Shown here one piece after another: positions 35,301-47,140 of a DNA stretch of 64,000 nucleotides (positions are counted from its first letter, which is position 1; each line of letters opens with the position of its first letter). The stretch covers positions 19,729 through 83,728 of the forward strand of contig JBBBWG010006668.1 in assembly GCA_037176905.1 (NCBI GenBank), read 5' to 3'. Source of the stretch: Azolla pinnata (taxonomy: Eukaryota > Streptophyta > Polypodiopsida > Salviniales > Salviniaceae). A model generated the notes under the pieces. That model was not told where the DNA came from. It saw only the letters and a list, made by a program, of their open reading frames with translations, and made no database searches. The translations under genes were made by a program, and so were the position numbers.

Positions 35301-38300
35301 GAAGTGTTAATGGAATTTTGTGTAGGTGAACGTAAATGGCTGTATAAGTGTTATTTCAATTTCTATATTTGAAATTTAGTGGCAATAGTTTCACAAGATA
35401 TACTGTATGAATAATTGCATTTGATGAGTGAACTGGGAACATGGCACAAACTAATCAATAAGTGATAGTGGGCCTTGAGATGCATGTCTTTGAAAGCATC
35501 CAATCAGAGTCTTGATATTGTTTTAGGTAATCTAAGAGGTGCATACAGGATAAGTTTTAATGCTTGGCATGATTGTAAATCATATGCAAGGAACATCTTT
35601 ACAATTACATGCTGCAAATTATTAACGATTATTCTGTTGCACACATTGAATTTGACTTCCATGATTTGCATGGAAGAGTTCCGACACACCAACTGGCTCT
35701 TGATAGGACAGAAAACTGTATCTGAAGTTGGAATAGGATGTTACTGAAACTTCATTGTTGGGGCATGTCTGATCTTGTTGAAGGAAAATCATTAGAAAAT
35801 GTATGTAGACCATAGTATTTGTCCTCATTTGCTCTAGAATATGATTCTCTAAATTAGCACCATAGATATCGAGTTTGAATGCTTTCTAGGGCACAACTGA
35901 GGTTGGCTTGTGTATGTAGATGTTGAACATGATATCAAATGATTTACAACTTTAACATCCATAATGTGTCTTTGAGGGTGAAACTTGTTTCCCCTGCTTC
36001 AGCAGTACAATACCCCAAACACAAGATAGTGATACGGAAGCATCGATACCTTGATAGCTTGATCTTGATGTTTACAACTATCATACTCGGAGTATAAGAG
36101 CTTTAATACCCGATGGTGTATGGGAATGTCCCTCTTTAAGGGCAATCCAAATAAATGCAATTGAATGAGTAGAACTATTGGAGATACCACAGAATATTTT
36201 TGCTGAACTCTTGTCTTAACTTATTCAAGTTGGCAATCCTTGTAAAGATATCCAATACCTGCCAATGCAAGATGTAGAGGCTTTCTAAATGGTGGAAGCT
36301 CATTAGGTATCTGGTGATGGTGGGCTTTATCAGCAATGACAAGGGTGACAGGGTCGTGGTCAAGATAGACAGACAATCCAAGCTATATTGGAATGGGGTA
36401 ATACATTTATATTTTGGTATTCTCATTGGAGCAAATCTTGCATTTCAACATACCAATAATGATAGCCTCAATCTCTAGCCAGTTGAAATCAAGCACATGG
36501 AATCTTCCATGGGGAGAAGTGAAGGTCTGGGAATATTAATCTGAAATATGGGCAGGACCTTGTTTCGTGCATCTTTACTGGTCTTGCTTGATGTCATTAC
36601 CCATATACTTGAGCAATGTTGAACACTATCACTGATCTTGCTTCCGATCTTGACCTTCTACAGTAGCCTCTATATTGAAATGGTGTAATTAGGCAGATAT
36701 GAACCTGAGTGCATATGTTAGCAAATGATTAAAGCATGAAATGAAAAAGATACATATTACCATCTGTTAAGACTATTTGGCCAGAACAAAATTAGGATTT
36801 TATGTCATTACCCATACTTGAGCGATGTTGACCACTATCCCTGATCTTGTCTTCAATCTTGACCTTCTACAGTAGCCTCTATATTGAAGTGGTGTAATTA
36901 GGCAGATATGAACCTGAGTGCATATGTTAACAGATGATTAAAGCATGAAATGAAAAAGATACATATTACCATCTGTTAAGACTATTTGGCCAGAACAAAA
37001 TTAGGATTGTATTTATGACGAATTAATGTTCATGGTCATCCACAATGACACAAAAAACTCCAGATTTCCTAAAAATCTATGATCACCATTTTTCGAGCAT
37101 ATGACGGAATGGCCTTGGGATTTGGTTACGAGCATGAAGTGCATTAAATTACATGTACAGGTTATGAGTAGCAATGCATTCGTGATGGAGTGAGTTTATG
37201 GTAAAATCCATCAGGTGCATCTCAGGTGGATCCAATCTGACGGACAATGATCTCCATGGTCTGGTGATGGTTTGGTCCATTTGCCTTGTATCCTGGCACT
37301 CGAATATCCAATCCCTCTACTTGGTCAATGGTGATTCTGTAGCAAGTGCCGGCAATAAATGTGACCAATGTGCTGTCAGAGTGAGCGATATTTTTGTCAA
37401 AGTGTAGGTACCTTCCTTCCCCATAATTTGCTGAATGGTGTTGACAGTCTGCATGGGAACTTGGGAGCAAAAGAGAATGTGTTTTGTTGATCCCCAGAAC
37501 TGGCTCTCTTACCACAACAGAATGCAGTACACACGATCCTGAATGATATTTATCTTCCTTCTTATCGAAGAGAGCTCAAATACAATAGCTTGTCTTTATG
37601 CTATGGGGCTCAATTTGCTGGCACAATCTTTTGGGAGCTTTTTCAGAGCAGTAGTTTCAGTCTACCTGAGTTGAGAATCTCATGTGTGAAGAACAGAATC
37701 CTGTTTTTTTTTTCTGTCGCAGTTTTGGTATCCTGCCATTTTGGTCTTTCAAAAGACTCTTTCTTCTGGAATTCATTTATATAAATCTTGAAGTCTGAAG
37801 CTGTTGGTGATAAACATTATGCCTCTTCTAGCCCATGACAATCCACGTGATTGATGGCTGTAACACATTGTCATTAATATATCAAGGCTTCCTAGATTTT
37901 TGCTGTGCATGCTAGTACTCGAACCTTTTAATCTGAAATAATCTGAACTATCTCCTTTGCTCTGGTATTAACTATCACACAGCATCCATTAATGTCTTGT
38001 TTGTTGCCAATTCCTAAGATCATCTTCATAACACAGCATTTACTTGTAATGTCTTTCTCTACAGGGTGCTTTAGATCGTTGGGCCCATGTTCAAAGAGGA
38101 AGTTCTCGAGCTCATGACCATGCTAACTCTGTATTACCTCCTGTTTCAATTGCTGTACGTTATTTCTTCCTTTCCCTTCAATATATCCAGAACTACATCA
38201 CTTCTCACTTGCATGAACGGTTAATGTTTATGGTTGATTTGCATTTCCTCTTATAGAGTCATGGTGGAGTATTGGAAGAAGTTGTTGCTGGCATGGAAGC

Positions 38301-39639
38301 GGGAACTTGTTTTGGGTAGTTAAAAACCTTCTTGAGAAATCATTTGGGGAAAGGATTTCAGTCTGATTTTTTTTTAAATACTTTTGTTTTGCAGAGTGGC
38401 TGCTGTTGTTTCAAGGCTCGGTTTTATGCTTGTAGAAAAGGGTCACTCTCCATTGTGTGTACCTGGTGGGATTTTGGGTGGTGTGGTGTGCAGTGCCAGC
38501 GGATTTTTCTGTCAGGTTAATATTACTAGTGTTTATAAATGTATTGACTCCTAAGACAGTGGCTTTATACTCACTACTTCTATTTAAGTAATATAGGAAA
38601 ACATTTGTGTGCTAGAGTTGAAACCATATGTTTCTCTGTTGTCTCCTTTTGATCTACTAACTGTGTTTAAATTGTGGAGATGAATAACTTACAAGTTTAC
38701 GCCATAGACTGAGATATTACTGTTTTGATATCGAATTTGAAGTTGAATACTTGGATGTGTATGTTTCTAGTAGAAGTATAATGATATATGGTGTTGCTTG
38801 ACAGACCAAAGGCTTGAAGGAGGGGCGAGCAGTCATTATATCTACTTGTGCTGCTGTTGCTTCCATTGTTACTGGAGTGCTTGTGGGCATGTTAGCACTT
38901 GGAGAGACAGTTCCGGTGTCACGGCTTCGGCGCACTTGTCTTTTCATTGGATGGTTTGATTTCAATCCAGTTATACACACTTTTCATTACCTGTAATCTT
39001 TAATATATATACATGTGGATCAGTTACGTAAAAAGTATGACCGGTAAACAGCTGTTTCCAGAAATCCGGGGGATTCCAGTGGAATCTTTCATTTGATATT
39101 TGACCTATTATTGAGTCCAATAGATATATACAGAGACCATGATATCTATTGAGTCCGATACATACAAATTTGACCTATATATCCAATAAAACCTTTGTTC
39201 TGCTAGGTTGAGAAAAAAGGAATTCAAATAATATGAAATTTGAAAAGATATAAATGCAGGCACATATTCATGTATATTTTACCACCCAGGGCCAAGTGTG
39301 TGCTTTACCTCCTGAACGTATACCCTGTATGTTTGTCCATCTGTGCATACATATGCATTTACAGGCATATGTATGTATGGGGATTGCATATAGTTATGAT
39401 GATGGTTGTGTTGCAGGCTGTTTATCATATTTGGCGTTATCATCTTGATGGACTCCCACAGAGTTAGCCGCCTTCTCCCAAGGTCCATACGGCGGTTACT
39501 GAAGCTCAAGAGTTCATCACACAAAAGTAATTCTGCTCATTCACACAGATTTCTAGTACCGTTGTTCTTTTGTGTTCATGCCATCAACGAATCAAGGAGT
39601 TTTTGCTCTGCTTTGAAGTGGTTAATGGTAGTACGGTAA
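32301..39639 (+). CDS. NIPA-type magnesium transporter (DUF803), NIPA9-like
   Basis: This is a multipass membrane protein of the NIPA/DUF803 family of putative Mg2+ transporters. Exons are 32301-32411, 33774-33872, 34184-34313, 34978-35066, 38065-38154, 38257-38315, 38395-38515, 38805-38953 and 39417-39639, giving 356 aa with every phase consistent. Family signatures are [20 protein letters not shown] at the N-terminus, [74 protein letters not shown], and [19 protein letters not shown]. Hydrophobic segments alternate through the protein, about eight or nine in number. Exon 4 needs the donor GTAGGT at 35067 to keep frame. Introns 1 (1.36 kb) and 4 (3.0 kb) are large; intron 4 holds a 211-bp tandem duplication. 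The C-terminal 40 residues after SSSHKSN are not conserved and could be altered by an unseen last intron. Confidence 0.93.
36591..37011 (+). repeat. 211-bp tandem duplication in intron 4 of the NIPA-like gene
   Basis: Copies at 36591-36801 and 36802-37011, both starting atgtcattaccca and ending near 'ccagaacaaaattaggat'. They differ at roughly a dozen positions, so the event is fairly recent. Confidence 0.92.
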
Positions 39640-41615
39640 ATATGTGGTTCAGTTGTGGTAATACTAGAACCATCTCTTCCAACATTGTGATTTCCAAGCC
39701 TCCAAAATGGGTCGATTAGATCTGTATTGTACTTTTGAATGAAATATGGTGAAAATATTGTACTATGAAATAGAGTGAAAAGTAGTTTTTACTAATCTAC
39801 TTATTTTGGAATCCAGGTTTATCATGATGAAAGAGGCTTAGGTTCATTTGAACGGGGATTTTCAGCTTGGGCATTGTAAGTGGACCTTGATAGCAAGAAA
39901 ATATGAAAAAGTATGCCGTTTGTGACCCAAAATCAACTGATGGATCCAATGTAAATGGGTTGTAAACCTTAAATATATGAATATCCAAATGTTGCTCTGA
40001 TTCTGGTTTTAACTATGATCTATTCTCAATCGGCCTCCAACATGATTGTATCTGTCAAGCAACAATCGCTTTGTAGCTTGACGGCATTCTGATCTCGATC
40101 ATCCGCTCCAGAAGATCATTTCTTGGTGCTGTGACAGAAGCTTTCTTGAAGCTCACAGCAAACCATGTAGGGTTCTCCATAAGTGCTCGGAGTGTTATTT
40201 TATAGGCATCCAGTAGAAATTGTTAAAAGAGATTTGGAGAAATTGGTCTATACACACTGAAGAGAGAATTTCATCAGATTTCAAAGCTTTGCGACGGCTT
40301 AATTCTAGTTTTTACATTGGAATGGGCCGATGGGCAACCTTCGTTAACACTAGAAGGGACATCAATGAGTGATTATGTTTATAATCTGGATGAGTTATTA
40401 TGGAGCAGATGATCAATAGCTTTCAATATTCAATCAAGCCACTGGGCCAAGCAAGCACCCATTGTTTAGGCATTCTGCCCATGATCTGAGGATCTTTCCT
40501 TGCTTCCATTGTAATGCTATTTGGCTTGACCAAATCCTATGGCTGTTTGACAAAATCTTTTCTTCCGTTAATCAGTCTTCATAGGCCTTTCTCTTGCATA
40601 TGTGAAGACATGGCCTTTTCTTTCTGTATTCATGTAATCAATATTTCTCTGTTAAGAATGATATCTTTCGATTGCTCTTAGTTTGCAATTGTAGTATCTT
40701 TTGATTGCTCTTAGTTTGCATTTGTAGTATCTTTTGACTGCTCTTAGTTTGCATTTTTTGGATCAGACAATGCCAATCTTCACATCCTCTTGCAAGCTCA
40801 ATGTGGTCTTATGCACCAGTAAATTGATCATCAAAAGCATTCGGTGGCATTTCAAACAAGGAGCATTTTCTGATTCTTATAATTTCTAGACTTTGTAATG
40901 ACAGGCATTTTTGCTTCCTTTTATACCTTTCTTGTACATATCTCTGTTTAGTACTAAATGGGGTCGTATCTTCATCGATGATCATTAGAATCCTAACAAA
41001 CTACAATGGTTTAGGAGTCCAAAACCCCATTTTAACTTCAATTCACTCGTGCAGGCAGATACAAGAATTGTTTTTGACTTAAACGAATACTTCATTTGTC
41101 AATGACAAACACCAAGGAGAATCATTGTGAGAATCAGGAGGCAAGCTGAATAAATCATCCTCAAATTAGTTGATACTTAAAAAACTTTGTGGCAGGTAAG
41201 CTGAACAAATCATCCTCAAATTAATTGGTACTCAAAAACTTTTGCAACAGAGCTAGTAGAAACAAAGATATTCTCCCATGGATGCCAAAAGCATCAAATT
41301 AGCTGGACAAACACATGCAAAAGAATTAAATCTCACTATAGAGAATGTATTCTCATAATCCACACCAAAACCAACACAAGGAGCACAAAACAAGAGAATA
41401 TCAATCAACTCTGAAACCCCAAGTAATCTAACATGGGAAAGAGGGTAAACTCCTAAAAGCCAATGATACAACCGATTAATCATCAGTCAGGTATGCACAA
41501 AACAAGTGAATATCTCTGGAACCATTTAAGAGAAAGCTAAAAATCTAACATGGGGGGCAGTGACCTACACCATTGATACAACCGATCAAACCATGAACCA
41601 GACATGCCCCATGTA
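39640..41615. other. Convergent intergenic region
   Basis: No gene is seen. It holds a three-copy 36-37-bp repeat (about 40662-40757, units around tcttttgattgctcttagtt) and a two-copy 45-bp repeat (about 41147-41240, around aaatcatcctcaaatta). Confidence 0.65.
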
Positions 41616-42533
41616 TCACTTAATTGTCACATATCGATTAGTACCGTGTTTCGCCCAGTGATCCTTCAAGTCAATAGGCTTTGTTGTGTCTACACCAATG
41701 GTTTGCAGCCTTCCCAATAGCTTCTTGAATGCTCCACCACTCATTTTGCGCCCAGCAAGTCGCTTTGCCTCATTCATTGGAAGAGGGTAAACAGAGAGAA
41801 CGTTAGTACAACAGGCCGACTGCCAGCCTCCACTACCCCAACGATAACATTGACGATTCTGCCCCGTACATGAACAAAAAGGTGTCGAAATGGATGACCA
41901 GTCATACGGAGCAACACAAGGAACCGTCCTTTGAGAGGAATCAGACTTTGCTGTCTTCCCACGTGTACCTTCTTGCTGTGCTGATGACAGCTTTCGATGC
42001 TTTGTCGGTGACTTGGGACTCCCATTTTGTAAGTCTGTCACTTCACCGCCTTTCCGTTTCTTCGTAGTAGACACTTTGCCCACTTTCTTATGTTGATTTG
42101 TAGCCTCTATAAACGTGGTGTTAATATTATTGCTGTCAACATTGATACTGTGGCCTATCTGACTGCAATGGTTTGGCAAACTAAGAAAATTTGACCCCAT
42201 TGATGGTCGATTCATCGCAAAGTTAACAATTTCCATTAGCTTTGCGTTTGCACTTCCATTACTACCAGACATAGCTGATAAGGCGCTGTCACGCTCCATG
42301 CACACTAGATTTCTATCCGCATGTGTCATATCTCTTTGTAGCAAAGCAATATCTTTTTCAACATATGCACTTCTCTTTTCAGCTAGCACAGCACTTCTGT
42401 CAGCAATTGCCCCATCCCTTTCAGTTACTATTTCAGTCAACTTTGTCGATGGTTGATCACCGAATAAATCTTTCAAATATATCTGGTCAAAGGCAGCCCA
42501 ATGTCGAAGCTCCATTTTTGCAGGGTCTTCCAT
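41616..42533 (-). CDS. BBR/BPC GAGA-binding transcription factor
   Basis: Plant-specific BARLEY B RECOMBINANT/BASIC PENTACYSTEINE factors bind GA/TC repeats and recruit Polycomb and other regulators. The protein is 305 aa with coding sequence in one exon; the start ATG at 42533 gives MEDPAKMELRHWAAFDQ. Residues 30-95 form a heptad-like Ala/Arg/Glu coiled coil (AERD-type repeats: RDGAIADRSAVLAEK), typical of class II BPCs. The middle is basic (TTKKRKGG, KHRKLSS). The C-terminal 100 residues are the BPC DNA-binding domain: five conserved Cys in CSCTGQNRQCYRWGSGGW and ACCT, followed by GRKMSGGAFKKLL and DLKDHWAKHGTNRYVTIK. GA tracts lie about 0.72 and 0.98 kb upstream. A 5' UTR intron is possible (donor-like GTAAGC near 42622) but unproven. 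Confidence 0.96.
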   Translation of the reverse strand: MEDPAKMELRHWAAFDQIYLKDLFGDQPSTKLTEIVTERDGAIADRSAVLAEKRSAYVEKDIALLQRDMTHADRNLVCMERDSALSAMSGSNGSANAKLMEIVNFAMNRPSMGSNFLSLPNHCSQIGHSINVDSNNINTTFIEATNQHKKVGKVSTTKKRKGGEVTDLQNGSPKSPTKHRKLSSAQQEGTRGKTAKSDSSQRTVPCVAPYDWSSISTPFCSCTGQNRQCYRWGSGGWQSACCTNVLSVYPLPMNEAKRLAGRKMSGGAFKKLLGRLQTIGVDTTKPIDLKDHWAKHGTNRYVTIK

Positions 42534-43239
42534 GAGGAGAGCTTCTTTTGTTATGAATATTTTGCTCGAGAATAGTGAATATTACTTGAGATAGTAGGAA
42601 CATGTCCATAGCATGCTTACCCTGCAGGCCCTCTCAGAGAAATCCGGAATCAGTATGATATAAAAATATGATAATATAAAAATTTCTGGTTAATTTTTCA
42701 CAAGCATTTTATGAACGACTTAGATCAAATTGAGATGCAACTGAAAGCATTTCAGCCCAAAGAAAAACTTAACATAGTATTGTGGCAATGCATAGGAAAA
42801 GACATTGACGGCCAATGAAACTATAACAGATACCTATGTGAAACACATCTTCACTCTAAGAATACGGTGCATGTGCTAGGAGGAAGAAGAAGATAATGGT
42901 GATAACCAAAAACCTACAGGCTATGTGTCATGCTTTGTGATTCACATAAGAAACTATCCAAAACCTTGCAAAGTCAGTAATCATAAGAATTAGATCAGAA
43001 TTCATCATAACCCTGAGCTGATGAGCAAAACACAAAAGAAAACTACAATGGGTAGCGCAATTAAACGGAGTCATAATCCTGGAGCGCAGAAGAATCGATA
43101 TTCATAAACGATGTTGAGGATAGACACACCCCAAACGAAAGCAAAGGGAGTATGGTAAGTGGCCCATGATATGAGGTTATTCCTATTTTACAAGATTTTC
43201 CACACCACGACATCGGGTCATATGCAATGCAGGAGAGAA
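42534..43239. other. Upstream region of the BPC gene
   Basis: AT-rich unique sequence, probably leader and proximal promoter of the minus-strand BPC gene. No other gene is supported. Confidence 0.5.
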
Positions 43240-43247
43240 AGAGAAGG

Positions 43248-43280
<33 letters not shown>
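43240..43280. promoter_or_regulatory. GA/TC dinucleotide tract upstream of the BPC gene
   Basis: At least 14 consecutive AG units (about 43251-43279), preceded by a looser GA stretch. BBR/BPC proteins are known to bind (GA)6-8 or longer, so this is a candidate binding site for the adjacent gene's own product. Confidence 0.6.
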
Positions 43281-43285
<5 letters not shown>

Positions 43286-43511
43286 ATTGTCGTCTTTGAG
43301 GGTCAAATATGACCTTTGCGGCCAAAAACAAGCATTTTTGCATCACATGATGCTGAAGAACTTTACTAACGAATCTCACAATTGAGAGGAATCGATGCAA
43401 GGATTGGGTGGGGTGATGGGTCCAAGGTAGAGCATTGCATTGCTCCAAAGTGTGATGCTGAGATTCCCTGACTGGTTTAGAACTAAGCATGCATAATCGA
43501 CTAGTCTCGTC

Positions 43512-43547
<36 letters not shown>
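43512..43547. promoter_or_regulatory. Second GA/TC tract
   Basis: About 11 AG units, one AAAG break, then four more units. It lies 230 bp beyond the first tract. Confidence 0.55.
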
Positions 43548-44366
43548 TACAGAAGCTCTCAAAAACTCAGAGATCCCTATGCAAACTCTCTTGTTGCTTC
43601 CCACTCTACAGGCACTCTCTACACATCGAAATAGCATCTGCATCAAACTTCATATAAACATTTCCGGAACTAGACAAATGATTTCGCTGTCCGTTTCATG
43701 GAATGGCAGAAAATCATGCCGCAAGACTCCACTGGCGAGAGAGTCTAGCAGAAACTCGAAGTCATTCCAAAATTTTCGACCAAGAAAGTCAGCACTTCTG
43801 CGTTTGGTTCATCAAACTCCCATGGACGGCAAGCTCAAAAAGAGGCACATTTTCTCCCTTCGCTGTTCTACCGGCTCACAAAAGCTAAGGAATCCCATGG
43901 TCTCAGACTTGTTCAGTCACTTGCTTACCTATTTGGTTTCTTCCTCCGGTTTGCTCGCTTTCAGAAATGCCTGTTCCGAAACCGCCCATTTCAGAAACCC
44001 TAACGTGGCTCCAGAAAGATAGGCCTCACTTCAAGCTAGAGAGCAGGCAAACGAAGAAACCCAGAGCCGCCATGAAAGGAGGGCAAAATGACGAAAACGT
44101 AGCGCAAGAAAACAAGGTAATGTATGTTTCTCTGCTTCTTCAGCGTAGAAGCCCTCGTGAAGCCAACTTACGCACAAAGCAAAGAAGAAAACACAGCCAG
44201 TTCGAGGGAGAGACAGACAAACAGACACACAGGCGCACAGACGCACCTGGAAGAGCTTCGTTCGCCATAGCCAAAAGATCTGCACGCATCAGAAAACCTG
44301 ACAGAGAAGGACTCTTTCTTCTATCTTTCCGTTTTGGGCGCTTTCACACGGAGCCATTTTGGAAAG
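43548..44366. other. Intergenic stretch
   Basis: Several overlapping open frames exist on both strands (for example 43489-44022 and 43967-44629). None shows a recognisable domain, and they run into repeats. No gene called. Confidence 0.4.
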
Positions 44367-44398
44367 AAGAAGAAGAAGAAGAAGAAGAAGAAGAAGAA
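44367..44398. repeat. (GAA)n microsatellite
   Basis: About 10 GAA units directly before the TTAGGG-type array. Confidence 0.95.
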
Positions 44399-44412
44399 AG
44401 ACCTCTATGCTC

Positions 44413-44912
44413 TAGGATTAGGGTTAGGGTTAGGGTTAGGGTTAAGACTAGGGCTAGGATTAGAATTAGGGTTAAGGTTGGGGTTAGGTTTATTGCTAGG
44501 GTTAGGACTAGGTTTAGGATTTGGATAAGGGTTAGGGTTAGGATTAGGATTAGATTAGGATTAGGATTACGGTTAGGGCTAGGGTTAGGGTTAGGGTTAG
44601 GGATAGGGTTAGGATTAGGATTAGGGTGAAGATTAGGGTTAGGTTTATTGTTAGGGTTAGGACTAGGTTTAGAATTGGGATCAGGGTTATGATTACTGTT
44701 AGGGTTAGGGCTAGGGCTAGAGTTAGGATTAGGGTTAGGGTTAGGGTTAGGGTTAGGGTTAGGGTTAGGGTTAGGGTTAGGGTTAGGGTTAGGGTTAGGG
44801 TTAGGGTAGGATTAAGGTTAGGGTTAGGGTTAGGGTTAGGATCATGATTAGGATTAGGGTTAGGGTTAGGGTTAGGATCATGATTAGGATTAGGGTTAGT
44901 GTTAGATTTCGG
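44413..44912. repeat. Interstitial telomere-like array of TTAGGG type
   Basis: About 500 bp of hexamers on the + strand: TTAGGG with TTAGGA, CTAGGG and TTAGAG variants. A nearly pure stretch of roughly 13 TTAGGG units lies at about 44728-44808. A larger block (attagggttaggtttattg...) recurs at about 44478 and 44632, a period of about 155 bp. The end has two copies of ttaggatcatgattaggatt. The unit here is six bases, unlike the seven-base unit at 11.3-12.1 kb. Confidence 0.92.
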
Positions 44913-45360
44913 GTACAAGCTTCTAGGCTCCGAGACAGTTTCCTGATCCATGTTGTTTCTCCATTGTTTCGAGTTTTCCAGAGTTTAGGGTGTCTGGTGG
45001 GATCTTCGGCAGTAGATTGCTGTTTCGGGATTTCTGGATTCTGGTTCCAATGGCTTTCGAGCTTCAAGCTTCCTCAATTCACGGGGTATTTTCCCGATTC
45101 CGTTCCAGCGTCTCGTGATTCTGGATTCTGGATTCCAGTTCCAGGGTCTCGGGTTCGGATTCTAGAATCCACAGTTTTGGTTGGGTGTCTATGGGGTGCC
45201 AAGTTCCAATGGGCTTGCAAGCTTCAAAGAGCATCCTTTCAAGGCTCTATGAATCCATGGAAGGAGCCCATGCATCTGCAGTATGCAGGTTGGCGACGAA
45301 GCCAAAGCGATCTGGATCGCGTATATGACGATCGATGCAGTGGTACAATGGATCAGCTTA

Positions 45361-45506
45361 GGTTCCGTGTGATCCGGCAAGCCCACCAGAAGAACACCGA
45401 ATCGATGCAAAATATAATGCCAAATTTGCGACAGGTTCCGTGTGATCTGGCAAGCCCACCAGAAGAACGCCGAATCGATGCAAAATATAATGCCAAATTT
45501 GCGACT
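45361..45506. repeat. 73-bp tandem duplication
   Basis: Copies at 45361-45433 and 45434-45506, both containing caagcccaccagaagaac and atataatgccaaatttgcga. They differ at about four positions. Confidence 0.93.
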
Positions 45507-45954
45507 GCTTGCATCAGCTTCTGGTCACTATCCAAGGTAATATTTTGTGGTATGGGACACAATCGGTAGTTTTTCGGATTCGTCTTCGGTCCTTCACCCG
45601 GGAGCAAGCTGGTGCGGCTAAATCATCATCCTTGATCCATTCTACTTCTGTTGCTTCATCGTCGGTATATCTTGTAAATACTCGCACCACAAGCATGATA
45701 TTCTACCTGACACAAAACATCCGAATGATCGTATTCGTAATCGTCGTCGTACTCTCATCGATGAGTGGATACGGAAACATTACTGCACGCTTTTGTTCAA
45801 AAATCTCATTCTTCTTTCTTTCTGGATCGGCCGAGCGGCAATCGAGGAAGCAGAAAAGAAAAGGAAAACAAACAAACTAACTAACAAACACAAAAAGAGG
45901 AGGGATTATGCATCCATGCATTGTTTTGGAAGAAGGGGCAAAATGGGAGGAAAA

Positions 45955-46043
45955 TGTGGCTAGGTAGGACTTGAACCCAAAAGCCTATTTTGAGATTTAG
46001 AGCACCAGATTTCATGTCTGCTGCCCTAACCACTTCAACCACA
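45955..46043 (-). pseudogene. tRNA-Ser-like sequence (probable pseudogene or tRNA-derived repeat)
   Basis: On the minus strand an 89-nt segment shows a 7-bp acceptor stem (TGTGGTT with AGCCACA, one G-T pair) and an A-box-like TGGTTGAAGTGGTTAGGG. It has an anticodon arm around CAGACATGAAATCTG, a long variable region and a B-box-like GGTTCAAGTCC. The size and long variable arm fit tRNA-Ser. Position 33 is A instead of U and the T stem is imperfect, so function is doubtful. Confidence 0.5.
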
Positions 46044-47140
46044 CAACAAGTGTGTAGACCTAATTTACACATATCTACATGTTTCTGTTACTGCTCTAAC
46101 TTCACATATCCTTGAATTCCACTCTCAATTTGGGTTTTACCAGCTCCTCTGTTACTTCATTTTTATGCTATTTGGAGCACCAAATTCTTAGCATACATCC
46201 ATCTCCATAGCTCAACATGTCCATGCAAATTCCACAGTCTACGCTCCCCGGTCATCACTTCTTCTCAGATTCCACTCTCAGATTTGTTTCTTCTTTTACT
46301 TCACTTTACGCCAATCGCATTTCGTTACTGATCCGCGTAAAGTCCTGCTTCCAGAAAAAACAGGATTTGGGATTACGAGGTTCTCAAATTTGCTTATGAA
46401 TCTCAGTTACGGCTAGATTGCTCTACAATGACCCATATGCAGGACTTTCAGGTAACATGGGATCTCAATTAGATCAAAATCCACAAATACAAACAGACTT
46501 TTGATGCTCGAAAACATTGGAAAACTTATAGATATGGGCGCATTTTACACAATCAACCTACTTTTTGGTACTCATATAGCTGGTTCACACCTCCAAGGAT
46601 TTGAAGGCAACGCTTTAACACCAATAGCTCCTGGGAAGGAAATAATTTACACACATTGGGATGTGTTAGCAAAGTGAACCAAAACCAATGTCCTTAATCA
46701 GCCCATGCATGAGAAGGGAAGGGAGCACAGGATTGTTAACATTTTGTAAGAGCATGCAGAAAATTTACCTAGACCATCTAACATTCTGATGTGTGAAAAT
46801 GTTTCAGGTTTTTGGATTTATGTTAATGTTAGTGTCTTCACATATGTTACACTTCACATGTAAAACGTTGTCATAATTTCTCTATCTCCTGACTCCAAAC
46901 CTCTGAGTGAACGCAAAGAACCAAGATCCTCTCAATTTCTTGCGAACAATTACAAGCGATAAGAGGAACCATGTGATGGGTGTTAATAAGCATGATGTTT
47001 CCTTTAATATCCTTGGAGGTCCTGAAAAGAGTTCAGCCTCCGCTCCTCTTTCTCTACCATGAAGGGAATGCTTTTTGCAACTATGAGACCTCTAGTCCCA
47101 TGGTGATTTGCATTCCTCTATTCCATATGGGATGGCATTG

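Larger units (their letters stand above)
44913..47140. other. Intergenic region with local duplications
   Basis: Contents are a GATTC/GGATTC-rich piece (about 45110-45180), the 73-bp duplication at 45361-45506, the dispersed-repeat copy at 45695-45776, and a tRNA-like sequence at 45955-46043. The rest is unique AT-rich DNA; no protein gene is supported. Confidence 0.5.

Noticed and set aside
43489-44022. 177-aa plus-strand frame and overlapping 142-aa minus frame
   Set aside because: No domain, overlap with GA tracts, and no splice context.
44334-45067. Arg/Val, Gly/Leu and Leu/Thr-rich frames around 44.4-45.0 kb
   Set aside because: They are translations of TTAGGG-type repeats.
44844-45569. 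241-aa plus-strand frame
   Set aside because: It runs from telomere-like repeat through a 73-bp duplication; no conserved motif.
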